Of a stretch of DNA of 64,000 nt, positions 34,938 through 43,077 are shown piece after piece (positions within the stretch are counted from its first letter, which is position 1; every line of letters starts with the position of its first letter). The stretch comes from JAJFUV01 sp964561215 (GTDB taxonomy: Bacteria; Acidobacteriota; Terriglobia; Bryobacterales; Bryobacteraceae), in NCBI GenBank assembly GCA_964561215.1, contig CAZLOS010000007.1:1-64000 (forward strand). Direction: 5' to 3'. Position numbers and translations under genes: made by a program. The notes below the pieces were generated by a model that was not told where the DNA came from, searched no databases, and saw only the letters and a list, made by a program, of their open reading frames with translations.

Positions 34938-35107
34938 TCAATCGGACTGCCGCTGGTCCACATTTCTTTCAAGTACCGGCCGAACCGGATGCCGGTGGTG
35001 GCGAAAGGGATCATCGCGATAGGGCAGTTCGGATGCGGAGTCGTCACCATCGCTCAATTCGGGATCGGCCTTGTGGCGGCGGGCCAGTTCGCTCTTGCTG
35101 GAGGGAA
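34938..35107 (+). pseudogene. Fragment with 10-residue GQF-type repeats abutting tRNA-Ala
   Basis: Frame 3 here encodes a stretch with an internal ATG at 34989 in which a 10-residue unit recurs: GIIAIGQFGC, GVVTIAQFGI, GLVAAGQFAL. The pattern fits a small repetitive beta-solenoid or membrane protein. The frame then runs directly into the tRNA-Ala gene, whose complement gives meaningless residues, so this is either a truncated relic or the tail of a short gene without a proper end. No ribosome-binding site is visible. Confidence 0.4.
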
Positions 35108-35183
35108 TGGTGGACGAGATGGGATTCGAACCCACGACCCCGGCGTTGCGAACGCCGTGCTCTCCCAGCTGAGCTACTCGCCC
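35108..35183 (-). tRNA. tRNA-Ala (anticodon CGC), CCA encoded
   Basis: Read on the minus strand, the 7-bp acceptor stem is GGGCGAG/CTCGTCC with one G-U pair, the D arm is GCTC...GAGC, and the anticodon arm is CGGCG-TTCGCAA-CGCCG with anticodon CGC. The T arm is GTGGG-TTCGAAT-CCCAT. Discriminator A is followed by genomically encoded CCA. It decodes GCG alanine codons, which are common in this GC-rich sequence. Confidence 0.97.
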
Positions 35184-35226
35184 ACGTTAACACTCTCAAT
35201 ATAACACGCCGGCTTGAAGCGGTAAA

Positions 35227-35916
35227 ATGAATCAGATGCCGGGAATCACCATTCAGGAGCAGTTGGCCAAGATGCGCCGGGACTGGGACGACCGCGCCCG
35301 GGAAAACGCCCGGCACTACGTCGAAAGCTCCCGAACAGAGTGGTCCGACGAGGAGTTCTTCAAGTCCGGCGAGTGCACTGTGGCTGGTGAAATCCTCACC
35401 GATATGATCAACATCTGTCAGGGCTTGCATCCTCAGCAGATGAAGGTCCTCGAAATCGGTTGTGGCGCGGGCCGGGTGACGCGCGCCCTCGCCGGCCTGT
35501 TCGGCGAAGTGCACGCCGTCGACGTGAGCGCGGAGATGATCGAACAGGCCCGGCGCAACCTCGCGAGCCTCTCCAATGTACACCTGTACCTCAATAACGG
35601 CATGGACCTCAGCCCGCTGCCGCCCATCGAATTCGACTTCGCTTTCTCCAGCATCGTCTTCCAGCACATCCCCAGCTTCGAGGTTATAGAGAGCTACGTG
35701 CGCGAGGTGCACCGATTGCTGCGGCCCGGCGCGCTGTTCAAGTTCCAGGTCCAGGGCGGATTGTCCGAGCAGAGTCTCCCCGACGACACTTGGGTGGGCG
35801 TTTCTTACACCGATGAACAGGCCGTGGCCTTAGCCGAACGCTGTGGTTTTGAACCTCGTTATCGCGTGGGTGCAGGGGAACAGTACTTCTGGCTGTGGTT
35901 TTTCAAACGCTCCTGA
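35227..35916 (+). CDS. Class I SAM-dependent methyltransferase
   Basis: 229 residues. Motif I is VLEIGCGAGRVTRALA, followed by the acidic end of strand 2 (VDVSAEM) and a motif resembling post-II (DFAFSSIVFQHIP). N- and C-terminal parts are short, as in small-molecule methyltransferases of the UbiE/Methyltransf_11 type. Substrate is unknown. It is divergent from the tRNA gene and convergent with the Flp pilin gene. Confidence 0.8.
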   Translation: MNQMPGITIQEQLAKMRRDWDDRARENARHYVESSRTEWSDEEFFKSGECTVAGEILTDMINICQGLHPQQMKVLEIGCGAGRVTRALAGLFGEVHAVDVSAEMIEQARRNLASLSNVHLYLNNGMDLSPLPPIEFDFAFSSIVFQHIPSFEVIESYVREVHRLLRPGALFKFQVQGGLSEQSLPDDTWVGVSYTDEQAVALAERCGFEPRYRVGAGEQYFWLWFFKRS

Positions 35917-35967
35917 AAACCCAGCCGCCGCGGGTTGCCGCGTTACCTTGCAAGGCAGCGAGCGCCG

Positions 35968-36165
35968 TTACCGCATTAATCCGGTCAGGCAGACTACCTT
36001 CGAAAAGATGCCGCTCACGGCGGGCATAATCTGGGGAGGGAGAAAGCCCGCCACGACAATTGCCACTGTTGCGGCCATGAGGGCATATTCGATCATGTCC
36101 TGGCCTTGGCAGCACCGGGCCAGCCGGGTTGCCCAAAACAATAAGCTGTTCACTGACCGAGTCAT
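35968..36165 (-). CDS. Flp/Fap-type pilin
   Basis: 65 residues. The Flp processing motif is present as G-QDMIEYALMAATVAIVVAG, with the E-Y pair at positions +5/+6 after the glycine, leading into one hydrophobic helix. These subunits are cleaved by a TadV-type prepilin peptidase and polymerise into adhesive Flp pili. AGGAGG is nine bases before the ATG. No tad or cpa assembly genes are in the window, so the machinery must be elsewhere. The leader contains a segment complementary to the Shine-Dalgarno region (see 36167-36258). Confidence 0.8.
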   Translation of the reverse strand: MTRSVNSLLFWATRLARCCQGQDMIEYALMAATVAIVVAGFLPPQIMPAVSGIFSKVVCLTGLMR

Positions 36166-36166
36166 A

Positions 36167-36258
36167 GGCCAGCGCCTCCTTCACGAATCCCTACTCTTCC
36201 ATCCTGGCCGTTGTTGGATGTCCCGGCAAGCCGTAGATACGCGTAAAGAGGCGCGGCC
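36167..36258 (-). promoter_or_regulatory. Possible Shine-Dalgarno-sequestering leader of the Flp pilin gene
   Basis: On the pilin mRNA, GGCC-GCGCCTC (36258-36248) can pair with GAGGCGC-T-GGCC (36178-36167), which spans the ribosome-binding site and the bases just before the start. There is one bulged base. Intervening short pairs (CATCC/GGATG) could fold separately. The fold is inferred by eye. Confidence 0.35.
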
Positions 36259-36275
36259 AAACTGCTTAGTACTCC

Positions 36276-37595
36276 TTACTGTACGAGTTCTAGTCGCGCC
36301 GGGTACCGGAGCACCGTGTAGCCCTGAAGCGCAATGCTCTCGGTGGTCTGTCCGGCCATGCGCCCCAAGAAACTGATGGTCAAGTCCGTGTCGACCGGAT
36401 CCGAAGCGCTGCCGGCGGCTGCCAGAAAGCCCAGAAGAGAACCCCAGCTCTGTACCGACCACGCCGCACCTCCGACAACAATGGCGGCGTCTCCCTTCAG
36501 TGTGACGGCGTGATCGGATGCGGATGCGGCCCGTGTTGCCAGCGTCGAGGCCCCCCATTTCACCTCGAAGCTGAACCCCACGCCGGTCCCGGTGTGTCCA
36601 TAATCGGCCCGTATTTCTACCCGGTCGCCGGCTTGCAGTGTGCCCGCGGGAATCGTGCAGGCCCCGAGGGCGGTGGCGACGGTGGCGCTCGTCGCAACGC
36701 CTTGGCCTCCGCACAGAACCTGTGCCGCCGGCGCCACGCTGTTCAGATACGCAAGCGAGGCTGCCGAGCCGACTCGATAAGATGCCAATAGCGTGTCGCC
36801 GCTTTGCGGGACCGCCGTAGAAACGAACCTGATGCTGGCCCCGGTGATGCTGTAGTCGAAGCCGGGTTTCTGGAGAACACCGTTGCGGTAGAGCGACAGG
36901 CTGCCGGCCGGATCCGGCGCGTTCAATAGCGTGAATGTGGCGTTGACACCGTTCGCCGATCCCGATGGGACCTCTCCGTCGATGAAGGCGGGCGATGTGC
37001 TGCACGGCCCCGAAGTGCCGTCTACGTGCACACAGTTACCGCTGTCGCCGGACACCGATTCCAGTTCGCCCTTTGAGTTGATCAGCACGGCGCGCGAACT
37101 GGTGAACACAGGTGCCTTTACCGGCCGCACAGCCATCTCCGCCATCAGGCCGATGACATCGCTCATTTGCACCTCGGTGCTCACCTGGCCCGGCAACACT
37201 TCCTCGCCGGGTGCATCCATCGCGCGCACGTCGCTCAATCGCAGGATGGTCGAGCTGGGCGGCACGTGCCAGATTTCCTCGAACTGCACGCGGCCATCGC
37301 TGTTGTAACGCACGCTGTAATACGCCGAGCTGGCGGCATTGGTGGTGGGAACCAATTGTACTTTCAGGCTCCCATTGATGATCTGGACCGTCAGGCTTTG
37401 CGTCATGATCGCCGATGAGTCCGCGGCTTCAAAGCTCTTCCACTCGATAAACGCGGTGCCGTGGAAGCGCGAACCGTCCGCCTTATAGAGAACGTCTTGA
37501 ATCGTAGTCAGTGGCGGGGTACCGCGAAGGCTCCCGCAAATCATGATCGTCAGGGCAGCGAACCGGGCTATCCGCCGCGGTTGTAATCCATTCAT
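36276..37595 (-). CDS. Secreted protein with phage-tail-fibre-like repeat segment
   Basis: 439 residues with a Sec leader (MNGLQPRRIARFAALTIMICG). An N-terminal beta-rich part (residues about 25-190) contains VQIINGSLKVQLVP. The central segment FIDGEVPSGSANGVNATFTL followed by YRNGVLQKPGFDYSI and PQSGDTLLASYR resembles a module found in phage tail and other surface proteins. The C-terminal part is beta-rich (IPAGTLQAGDRVEIRADY). It is probably extracellular or surface attached, with function unknown. TTTGGAGG precedes the ATG at 37595, and this Shine-Dalgarno region is part of the switch-like leader at 37599-37717. Confidence 0.65.
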   Translation of the reverse strand: MNGLQPRRIARFAALTIMICGSLRGTPPLTTIQDVLYKADGSRFHGTAFIEWKSFEAADSSAIMTQSLTVQIINGSLKVQLVPTTNAASSAYYSVRYNSDGRVQFEEIWHVPPSSTILRLSDVRAMDAPGEEVLPGQVSTEVQMSDVIGLMAEMAVRPVKAPVFTSSRAVLINSKGELESVSGDSGNCVHVDGTSGPCSTSPAFIDGEVPSGSANGVNATFTLLNAPDPAGSLSLYRNGVLQKPGFDYSITGASIRFVSTAVPQSGDTLLASYRVGSAASLAYLNSVAPAAQVLCGGQGVATSATVATALGACTIPAGTLQAGDRVEIRADYGHTGTGVGFSFEVKWGASTLATRAASASDHAVTLKGDAAIVVGGAAWSVQSWGSLLGFLAAAGSASDPVDTDLTISFLGRMAGQTTESIALQGYTVLRYPARLELVQ

Positions 37596-37598
37596 AAC

Positions 37599-37717
37599 CA
37601 GCCTCCAAAGAAAATAGCCGGCGCGCGTGGCGCAGTGTCAGCTACAGTCTATGCACGCCGATCCGGCGTGAATGGAGGCTGCTTTCGTCCTGATGCGTGC
37701 TAACGCACCCAGCCTCA
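37599..37717 (-). promoter_or_regulatory. Candidate riboswitch-like leader with two mutually exclusive stems
   Basis: On the minus-strand transcript the segment CAGCCTCCA (37681-37673) is complementary to two others. It pairs over 7 bp with upstream GAGGCTG (37716-37710), enclosing TGCGT-TAGC-ACGCA and GGACGAAAG. It also pairs over 9 bp with TGGAGGCTG (37607-37599), which contains the Shine-Dalgarno of the gene at 36276-37595. Between the segments is a 7-bp hairpin CACGCCG-GAT-CGGCGTG (37670-37654). The pairing is seen directly; switching behaviour is inference. It does not match any riboswitch consensus I know well. Confidence 0.45.
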
Positions 37718-37775
37718 ATCAGTTGACGATTGCGAAATTTCTTTCCGTGGCGTGTGAACGCAAAACAGGGCGCCG

Positions 37776-39053
37776 CTATTTCAATTCGCCCTTGGTGATC
37801 CGCTCGGCGTTCAAATAGGGGCGCAGGGCTTCCGGAACGACCACGCTGCCGTCGGCCTGCTGGTAGTTCTCCACCACCGCCACCCACGTGCGACCCACCG
37901 CCAGGCCGCTGCCGTTCAGCGTGTGCACGAACTCGGCCTTCTTGCCCGCCTTCATGCGGATATTGGCCCGGCGCGCCTGGAACGCTTCGAAGTTCGAGCA
38001 GGAGCTGATCTCCTTGTAAGCGCTCTGTCCCGGCAGCCACACTTCGAGGTCGTAGGTCTTGGCCGAAGAGAATCCCAGGTCGCCGGTGCAGAGCGCCACC
38101 GTGCGATACGGCAGCCCCAGCTTCTGCAGGATGCTCTCGGCGTCCGCTGTCAGCTTCTCCAGTTCGTCGTAGCTCTGGTCCGGCTGTACGAACTTCACCA
38201 GCTCCACCTTCTGGAACTGGTGCTGGCGGATGATGCCGCGCACGTCGCGGCCGTACGAGCCGGCCTCGCTGCGGAAGCACGGCGTGTACGCGCAAAAACG
38301 TATAGGCAGCCGGTTCGCATCAAGCGTCTCGCCGCGGTAGAGGTTTGTCACCGGCACTTCGGCGGTGGGCGCCAGCCAGAAATCGTAGCCTTCGCACTTG
38401 AACAGGTCTTCCTTGAACTTCGGAAGCTGGCCCGTTCCAAAGAGGCTGTCGGAATTCACCATGAACGGCGGCAGCACTTCCGTGTACCCGTGCTCGCGCG
38501 TATGCGTGTCGAGCATGAAATTGATCAACGCGCGCTCGAGTTTCGCACCCAGATCGTAGTAGACGGCGAACCGCGCCCCGGTGATCTTCGCGGCCCGCTC
38601 CAGATCGAGCACGCCCAGCGCCGGTCCCAGGTCCCAATGCGCCTGCGGCTGGAACGCGAACTCCGGCGGCTGCCCCCAGCGGCGCACCTCCACGTTCTCT
38701 TCCTCGTTGCGCCCGATGGGCACGGACTCGTGCGGCACATTCGGAATCCCGGCCAGGTGCAGCCGGAACTCATCGTCGAGCGCTTTCAATTGCTCGTCCA
38801 GCGCGGAAATCCGGTCGCCGATTTCGCGCACCTTCTGCTGCCGCTCGCTCGTGTCGGCTCCCTGCTTCCGCAGCTTGCTGATCTCCGCGCTCTCGCTGTT
38901 GCGCAACGCCCGCAGTTGCTCGGTTTCGGTTACCGCGGCGCGACGGCGGCTGTCGAGTTCACGAAAACCGTTCAGATCCAGGGTGAATCCGCGCGTGGCC
39001 AGTCGCGTCGCGAACTCGTCCAAGTGATTGCGAAATGTAGACAAATCGTGCAT
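37776..39053 (-). CDS. serS: Seryl-tRNA synthetase
   Basis: 425 residues, standard size. The N-terminal helical arm (coiled coil, about residues 25-105, LRALRNSESAEISKLRKQG) is followed by the class II catalytic domain with motif 1 region MLDTHTREHGYTEVLPPF, motif 2 FRSEAGSYGRDVRGIIRQHQ and the motif 3 arginine segment near VGRTWVAVVENYQ. Charges tRNA-Ser in the cytoplasm. Start ATG 39053 (MHDLSTFRNHLDEF). The gene downstream on the same strand has its own leader. Confidence 0.96.
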   Translation of the reverse strand: MHDLSTFRNHLDEFATRLATRGFTLDLNGFRELDSRRRAAVTETEQLRALRNSESAEISKLRKQGADTSERQQKVREIGDRISALDEQLKALDDEFRLHLAGIPNVPHESVPIGRNEEENVEVRRWGQPPEFAFQPQAHWDLGPALGVLDLERAAKITGARFAVYYDLGAKLERALINFMLDTHTREHGYTEVLPPFMVNSDSLFGTGQLPKFKEDLFKCEGYDFWLAPTAEVPVTNLYRGETLDANRLPIRFCAYTPCFRSEAGSYGRDVRGIIRQHQFQKVELVKFVQPDQSYDELEKLTADAESILQKLGLPYRTVALCTGDLGFSSAKTYDLEVWLPGQSAYKEISSCSNFEAFQARRANIRMKAGKKAEFVHTLNGSGLAVGRTWVAVVENYQQADGSVVVPEALRPYLNAERITKGELK

Positions 39054-39139
39054 GGCTCAAAAAAGGTGGGTGAAGTAGTTAGGATAACGCTCTTCTGGCT
39101 TCCCGCGCACTGGGCTACACTTTAATCGGAGATCCGAGC

Positions 39140-41245
39140 ATGGCCGCCGGCATCACGACAGAGGTTCCCACAGCGGTGCAGTCTCCCGCGAACGGCTTGT
39201 CGAGGGAAGATCTGATCCGGGCGTTCCGTTTGATGTACACGTCGCGGCGCCTGGACGACCGCGAAATCCTGCTCAAGCGCCAGAACCGTATCTTCTTCCA
39301 GATCTCCGGGGCGGGCCACGAGGCCGTGCAGGTGGCCGCCGGCTATGCGCTGCGCTCCGGCCAGGACTGGTTCTACCCCTACTACCGCGATCGCGCTTTG
39401 TGCCTCACGCTCGGCGTCACTGCCGAGGAAATGCTGCTGGCCGCGGTCGGGGCCGCTGCCGACCCCTCCTCCGGCGGCCGGCAGATGCCTTCACACTGGG
39501 GCCATCGCAAGTACAACATCGTTTCCACCAGTTCGCCCACCGGCACACAGTTTCTGCAGGCCGCCGGGTGCGCGCAGGCCTGCCGGTACCTGGACGAGAA
39601 CTCCACCGAAATCACCCTGGTGACCACCGGCGATGGGGCCACCAGCGAAGGCGAATTCTGGGAGGCGATCAATGCGGCCTGCCTCGAACGCCTGCGCATG
39701 ATCTTCCTGGTTGAGGACAACGGCTACGCCATTTCGGTGCCCGTCGAGCGCCAGACCGCCGGCGGCAATGTGTCGCGCGTGCTCGCGGGCTTCCCCAACC
39801 TGCTCATCCGCGAAGTGGACGGTACGGACCTGCTCGCCTCCTACGGCGCCTTGCGCGAGGCCGTTGAATACGTCCGTGCGGGCGAGGGTCCGGCCCTGGT
39901 GCATGCCCACGTTATCCGCCCCTACTCGCATTCGCTTTCCGACGACGAGCGCCTCTACAAGACCGAGGCTGAACGCGCCGAAGAGGCCGCGCGCGACCCC
40001 ATCGCGCGCTTCCCTGAAATGCTGGTCCGCTCGGGTGCGCTGGATACCGCGGCGCTCGATGTGCTGATGCACGACGTTGACCGGCAGATCCAGGTCATTA
40101 GCGACAAGGTGCTCGATGCGCCGCCCCCGCCGCGAGGCTGCGCGCTGCGGCATCTTTATTCCGGCAAGGCCGATCCCTCCTCGGATGCGTTTCACTCCGC
40201 GCCGGATTTCGACGGCGGGCCGCGCACCATGATCGACGAGATCAACCTCACGCTGGCCGAGGAGATGCGGCGGAATTCCAACATCGTGGTGTTCGGCGAG
40301 GACGTGGCCGACTGTGGCCGCGAATGCGACCTGGCCAAAGTGAAGGGCAAAGGCGGCGTTTTCAAGGCCACCCATGGCTTGCAGCGCAAGTTCGGAACCC
40401 GCCGCTGTTTCGACACGCCCATCGCCGAGGCCGCCATTGTGGGCCGCGCTATCGGCATGGCGACGCGCGGGCTCAAACCGGTTGCCGAAATCCAGTTCTT
40501 CGATTACATCTGGCCCGCGATGATGCAGCTCCGCGATGAACTGGCCACCCTGCGCTGGCGCTCCAACAACGCTTTCTCCGCGCCGGTGGTGGTGCGTGTG
40601 GCCATAGGCGGCTATCTCAATGGCGGTGCCATCTACCACAGCCAGTGCGGGGAAGTGGTCTTCACGCACATCCCCGGCCTGCGCGTGGTGTTCGCATCGA
40701 ACGCCATGGACGCCTGCGGCCTCCTGCGCACCGCCCTGCGCGCCGACGATCCCGTTCTGTTCCTCGAGCACAAGAAGCTCTACCGCGAGCCCTACAACCG
40801 CTTCCCGCACCCCGGATCCGAGTACACCATCCCGTTCGGCCGCGCCAAGGTAGTGAAAGGCGGCAATCGCCTGACCATCGTGACTTACGGAGCGCTGGTG
40901 CAGAAGTCATTGCAGGCCGCCTTCCAACTAGAGCAACGCAATCCGGACTGGACCGTTGAGGTGATCGACCTCCGCACGCTGGCCCCTTACGACTGGAACA
41001 CCATCCGGGCGTCCATCGAGAAGACCAGCCGCGTGCTCATCGCGCACGAGGATTGCCTGAGCTGGGGCTATGGCGCGGAAATCGCCGCCCGCATCGCGAA
41101 CGAGCTGTTCGACATGCTGGATGCGCCTGTCGGGCGAGTGGCCGCACTCGACACCTGGATCGGTTACAACCCCCAACTCGAGGAGGAAATCCTGCCGCAG
41201 GTGGACGACCTGGCGCGCGAAGCCGAGCGTCTGCTCATGTACTGA
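39140..41245 (+). CDS. Fused alpha/beta E1 of 2-oxo acid dehydrogenase (branched-chain/2-oxoisovalerate type)
   Basis: 701 residues combining the E1-alpha (to about 340) and E1-beta (from about 365) subunits in one chain. The alpha half has GAGHEAVQVAAGYAL, the ThDP/Mg site TTGDGATSEGEFWEAINAA and DNGYAISVP. The beta half has MIDEINLTLAEEM, FGEDVADCG, FDTPIAEAAIVG and HEDCLSWGYGAEIAARI. Similar fused E1 proteins exist in Bacteroidota and Acidobacteriota. The partner E2 and E3 genes are not adjacent. Start ATG 39140 has GGAG upstream. Divergent from serS. Confidence 0.9.
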   Translation: MAAGITTEVPTAVQSPANGLSREDLIRAFRLMYTSRRLDDREILLKRQNRIFFQISGAGHEAVQVAAGYALRSGQDWFYPYYRDRALCLTLGVTAEEMLLAAVGAAADPSSGGRQMPSHWGHRKYNIVSTSSPTGTQFLQAAGCAQACRYLDENSTEITLVTTGDGATSEGEFWEAINAACLERLRMIFLVEDNGYAISVPVERQTAGGNVSRVLAGFPNLLIREVDGTDLLASYGALREAVEYVRAGEGPALVHAHVIRPYSHSLSDDERLYKTEAERAEEAARDPIARFPEMLVRSGALDTAALDVLMHDVDRQIQVISDKVLDAPPPPRGCALRHLYSGKADPSSDAFHSAPDFDGGPRTMIDEINLTLAEEMRRNSNIVVFGEDVADCGRECDLAKVKGKGGVFKATHGLQRKFGTRRCFDTPIAEAAIVGRAIGMATRGLKPVAEIQFFDYIWPAMMQLRDELATLRWRSNNAFSAPVVVRVAIGGYLNGGAIYHSQCGEVVFTHIPGLRVVFASNAMDACGLLRTALRADDPVLFLEHKKLYREPYNRFPHPGSEYTIPFGRAKVVKGGNRLTIVTYGALVQKSLQAAFQLEQRNPDWTVEVIDLRTLAPYDWNTIRASIEKTSRVLIAHEDCLSWGYGAEIAARIANELFDMLDAPVGRVAALDTWIGYNPQLEEEILPQVDDLAREAERLLMY

Positions 41246-41252
41246 CTTCGCC

Positions 41253-43016
41253 TTACCGCCCCAGCGTAAAATTGGCTTCCAGTGTTGCGCCGTCACGCAC
41301 CACGACGTCCTGGTAGTCGTTGTTGTAACCCGCCAGCGACACCGTGACCCTGTAGCGGCCAGTGGCGAGCGGGACCATCGCCGGCGTCCTCTCCGGCCGC
41401 GCCTGTCCATTGATGAAGATGGTGGCTCCCGGCGGAGTGGTTTTCACGATGAGCGTTCCTCCGGCTCGCGCGAGGCTCAGGAAGAGTCCGCTTTCCTTGG
41501 GGACCTCGAACACGCGCATGCCGGGGTTATAGCCCTGCAGTGTGGCGTTTAGGGTGTGGCGTCCGTGTGGGAGAGTCAAGGAGCAGGGTGTTGAACATGT
41601 CCAGTCCGGGCGCTCATCAACCACGACGCGCGCGCCGGGCGGCATCGAGCGGATCAACACCACCTGCTCGGCCGGCGCGGCGGGCTCCGCCTTCGGAGGC
41701 TTTGCCGGCGAGGTGGCCGGGGCTGGAGCTACTGGCTTCGGTTCCTCCTGCTCGGGAGCGGGCGACATCGGCGAAGGCTTTGCCGATTCACTCGCGGCGT
41801 TCCCCGGCGCGGGAGCCGGCTGAGGCGCACCCGGTTGGGGCTGTTGGACCGGCGGCTGTGGCTGTGCGGTCTCGGCAGGCGCCGTTACCGGCGTGCTCTG
41901 CTCCTGGTATTTCGCCGTCCCATAAAACACGCCACCGACGATGGCCACGCCCAGCAGGACCGCGCCTAGCGTGCTCAACCACCCCATGCGGCGCGGCGGA
42001 AGCGGTTCTTCGTCACCGTATCGCGGCCGGCGGTGCCGCGCGCCGGGTTCCCCGCTCGCGATGCGCATCGGCGGCGGAGGCTCCGATGGCGCGGCGGCGG
42101 GCAAAGGAGGCTCGGGCGCGCGTGGCGGGACGGCTTGGGCGTCCATCAGGGTTGGCAGCGTGGCGCTCGATCCGCGGCGCAGCGCGTGCCAGCCGGGCCG
42201 GGCGTCGCAAGCTTCTTCGAGCGCGGCGATGAATTGCGTGCAGGAGGCGTACCGCCCGGCCGGGTCTTTCGACAGGGCCTTGCGCAGCACCGCGTCCACC
42301 TTGGGATCCAGCAACTGGTTCAACAGGTGCGCCGGCACCGGCTCTTCCCGGACGATCTTGTAGAGCAGCGCCGCCAGCGGTTCTGCCACGAACGGCTTCT
42401 CGCCCGTCAGCGTCTCATATGCGATCACCGCCAGGGAAAACTGGTCCGCGCGGCCGTCTACCGGGGCGCTCTGAATCTGCTCCGGGGACATGTAATTCGG
42501 CGTGCCCATCATCGCGCCGGACTGCGTCATCTGCTGGGAAGCGATCTTGGCCACGCCGAAGTCGGTGATTTTGACCCGCCCGTCTTCGTGGAGCATGATG
42601 TTGGCGGGCTTGATGTCGCGGTGCACGATGCCGCGCCCGTGGGCGTAATCCAGCGCCGCCGCCGTCTGGCGGAAGACGTTCTGGATGAGATCGTTCGCCG
42701 GAGGGGTCTCGGCCGCCAGCAGTTTTTCGAACGTCGGCCCGTTGACGCACTCCATGAAGATGCAGGTGATGTCGCCCTCTTCGGCGATGTCGTAGATCGT
42801 GACAATGCCGGGGTGCGAGAGGATCCCCGCCGATTGTGCCTCGCGGAACAGCCGCTCGCGCACGCGGTCGCGTTCTCCGGGAGCCGTGAACTCGGACAGG
42901 CGGATCACTTTGATGGCGACCGTACGCCCGATGGCCGGGTCGATGGCCCGGTAAACGATCCCCATCGCACCACGACCCAGCTCGCCTATGATTTGGTAAC
43001 GGCCGATGCGCTCCAT
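41253..43016 (-). CDS. Membrane Ser/Thr protein kinase with tandem PEGA domains
   Basis: 587 residues from ATG 43016 (MERIGRYQ). The kinase domain carries GELGRGAMGIVY, VAIKV (K36), HRDIKPANIM (D134), TDFGVAK (D152) and MSPEQ. After the kinase come a proline-rich linker, a single transmembrane helix near residues 345-372 (LGAVLLGVAIVGGVFYG), a second Pro/Ala-rich stretch, and two PEGA modules (IRSMPPGARVVVDERPDW and VKTTPPGATIFINGQ). The layout puts kinase in the cytoplasm and PEGA beta-sandwiches outside, where they may sense envelope components. The start is fixed by the fold; the open frame extends to 43160. Confidence 0.92.
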   Translation of the reverse strand: MERIGRYQIIGELGRGAMGIVYRAIDPAIGRTVAIKVIRLSEFTAPGERDRVRERLFREAQSAGILSHPGIVTIYDIAEEGDITCIFMECVNGPTFEKLLAAETPPANDLIQNVFRQTAAALDYAHGRGIVHRDIKPANIMLHEDGRVKITDFGVAKIASQQMTQSGAMMGTPNYMSPEQIQSAPVDGRADQFSLAVIAYETLTGEKPFVAEPLAALLYKIVREEPVPAHLLNQLLDPKVDAVLRKALSKDPAGRYASCTQFIAALEEACDARPGWHALRRGSSATLPTLMDAQAVPPRAPEPPLPAAAPSEPPPPMRIASGEPGARHRRPRYGDEEPLPPRRMGWLSTLGAVLLGVAIVGGVFYGTAKYQEQSTPVTAPAETAQPQPPVQQPQPGAPQPAPAPGNAASESAKPSPMSPAPEQEEPKPVAPAPATSPAKPPKAEPAAPAEQVVLIRSMPPGARVVVDERPDWTCSTPCSLTLPHGRHTLNATLQGYNPGMRVFEVPKESGLFLSLARAGGTLIVKTTPPGATIFINGQARPERTPAMVPLATGRYRVTVSLAGYNNDYQDVVVRDGATLEANFTLGR

Positions 43017-43077
43017 CTTGCGAAGCCATTGTAGCGCAACGCCTCGCGGCGAACCGAGGGATAGAATGGAAGGCGCC

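Noticed and set aside
34755..35204. 149-codon frame ending in GIRTHDPGVANAVLSQLSYS
   Set aside because: The last part is the well-known false translation of the complement of a tRNA gene; only the GQF repeat piece before it may be a true coding relic.
36181..37005. 274-codon minus-strand frame overlapping the secreted protein gene
   Set aside because: Out-of-frame shadow rich in Arg and Gly, without signal peptide or conserved motif.
37599..37740. Match to the c-di-GMP (GEMM) riboswitch because of the GGACGAAAGC stretch
   Set aside because: The partner GGGCAAACC strand and the P1 stem of that class are missing; left as an unclassified leader.
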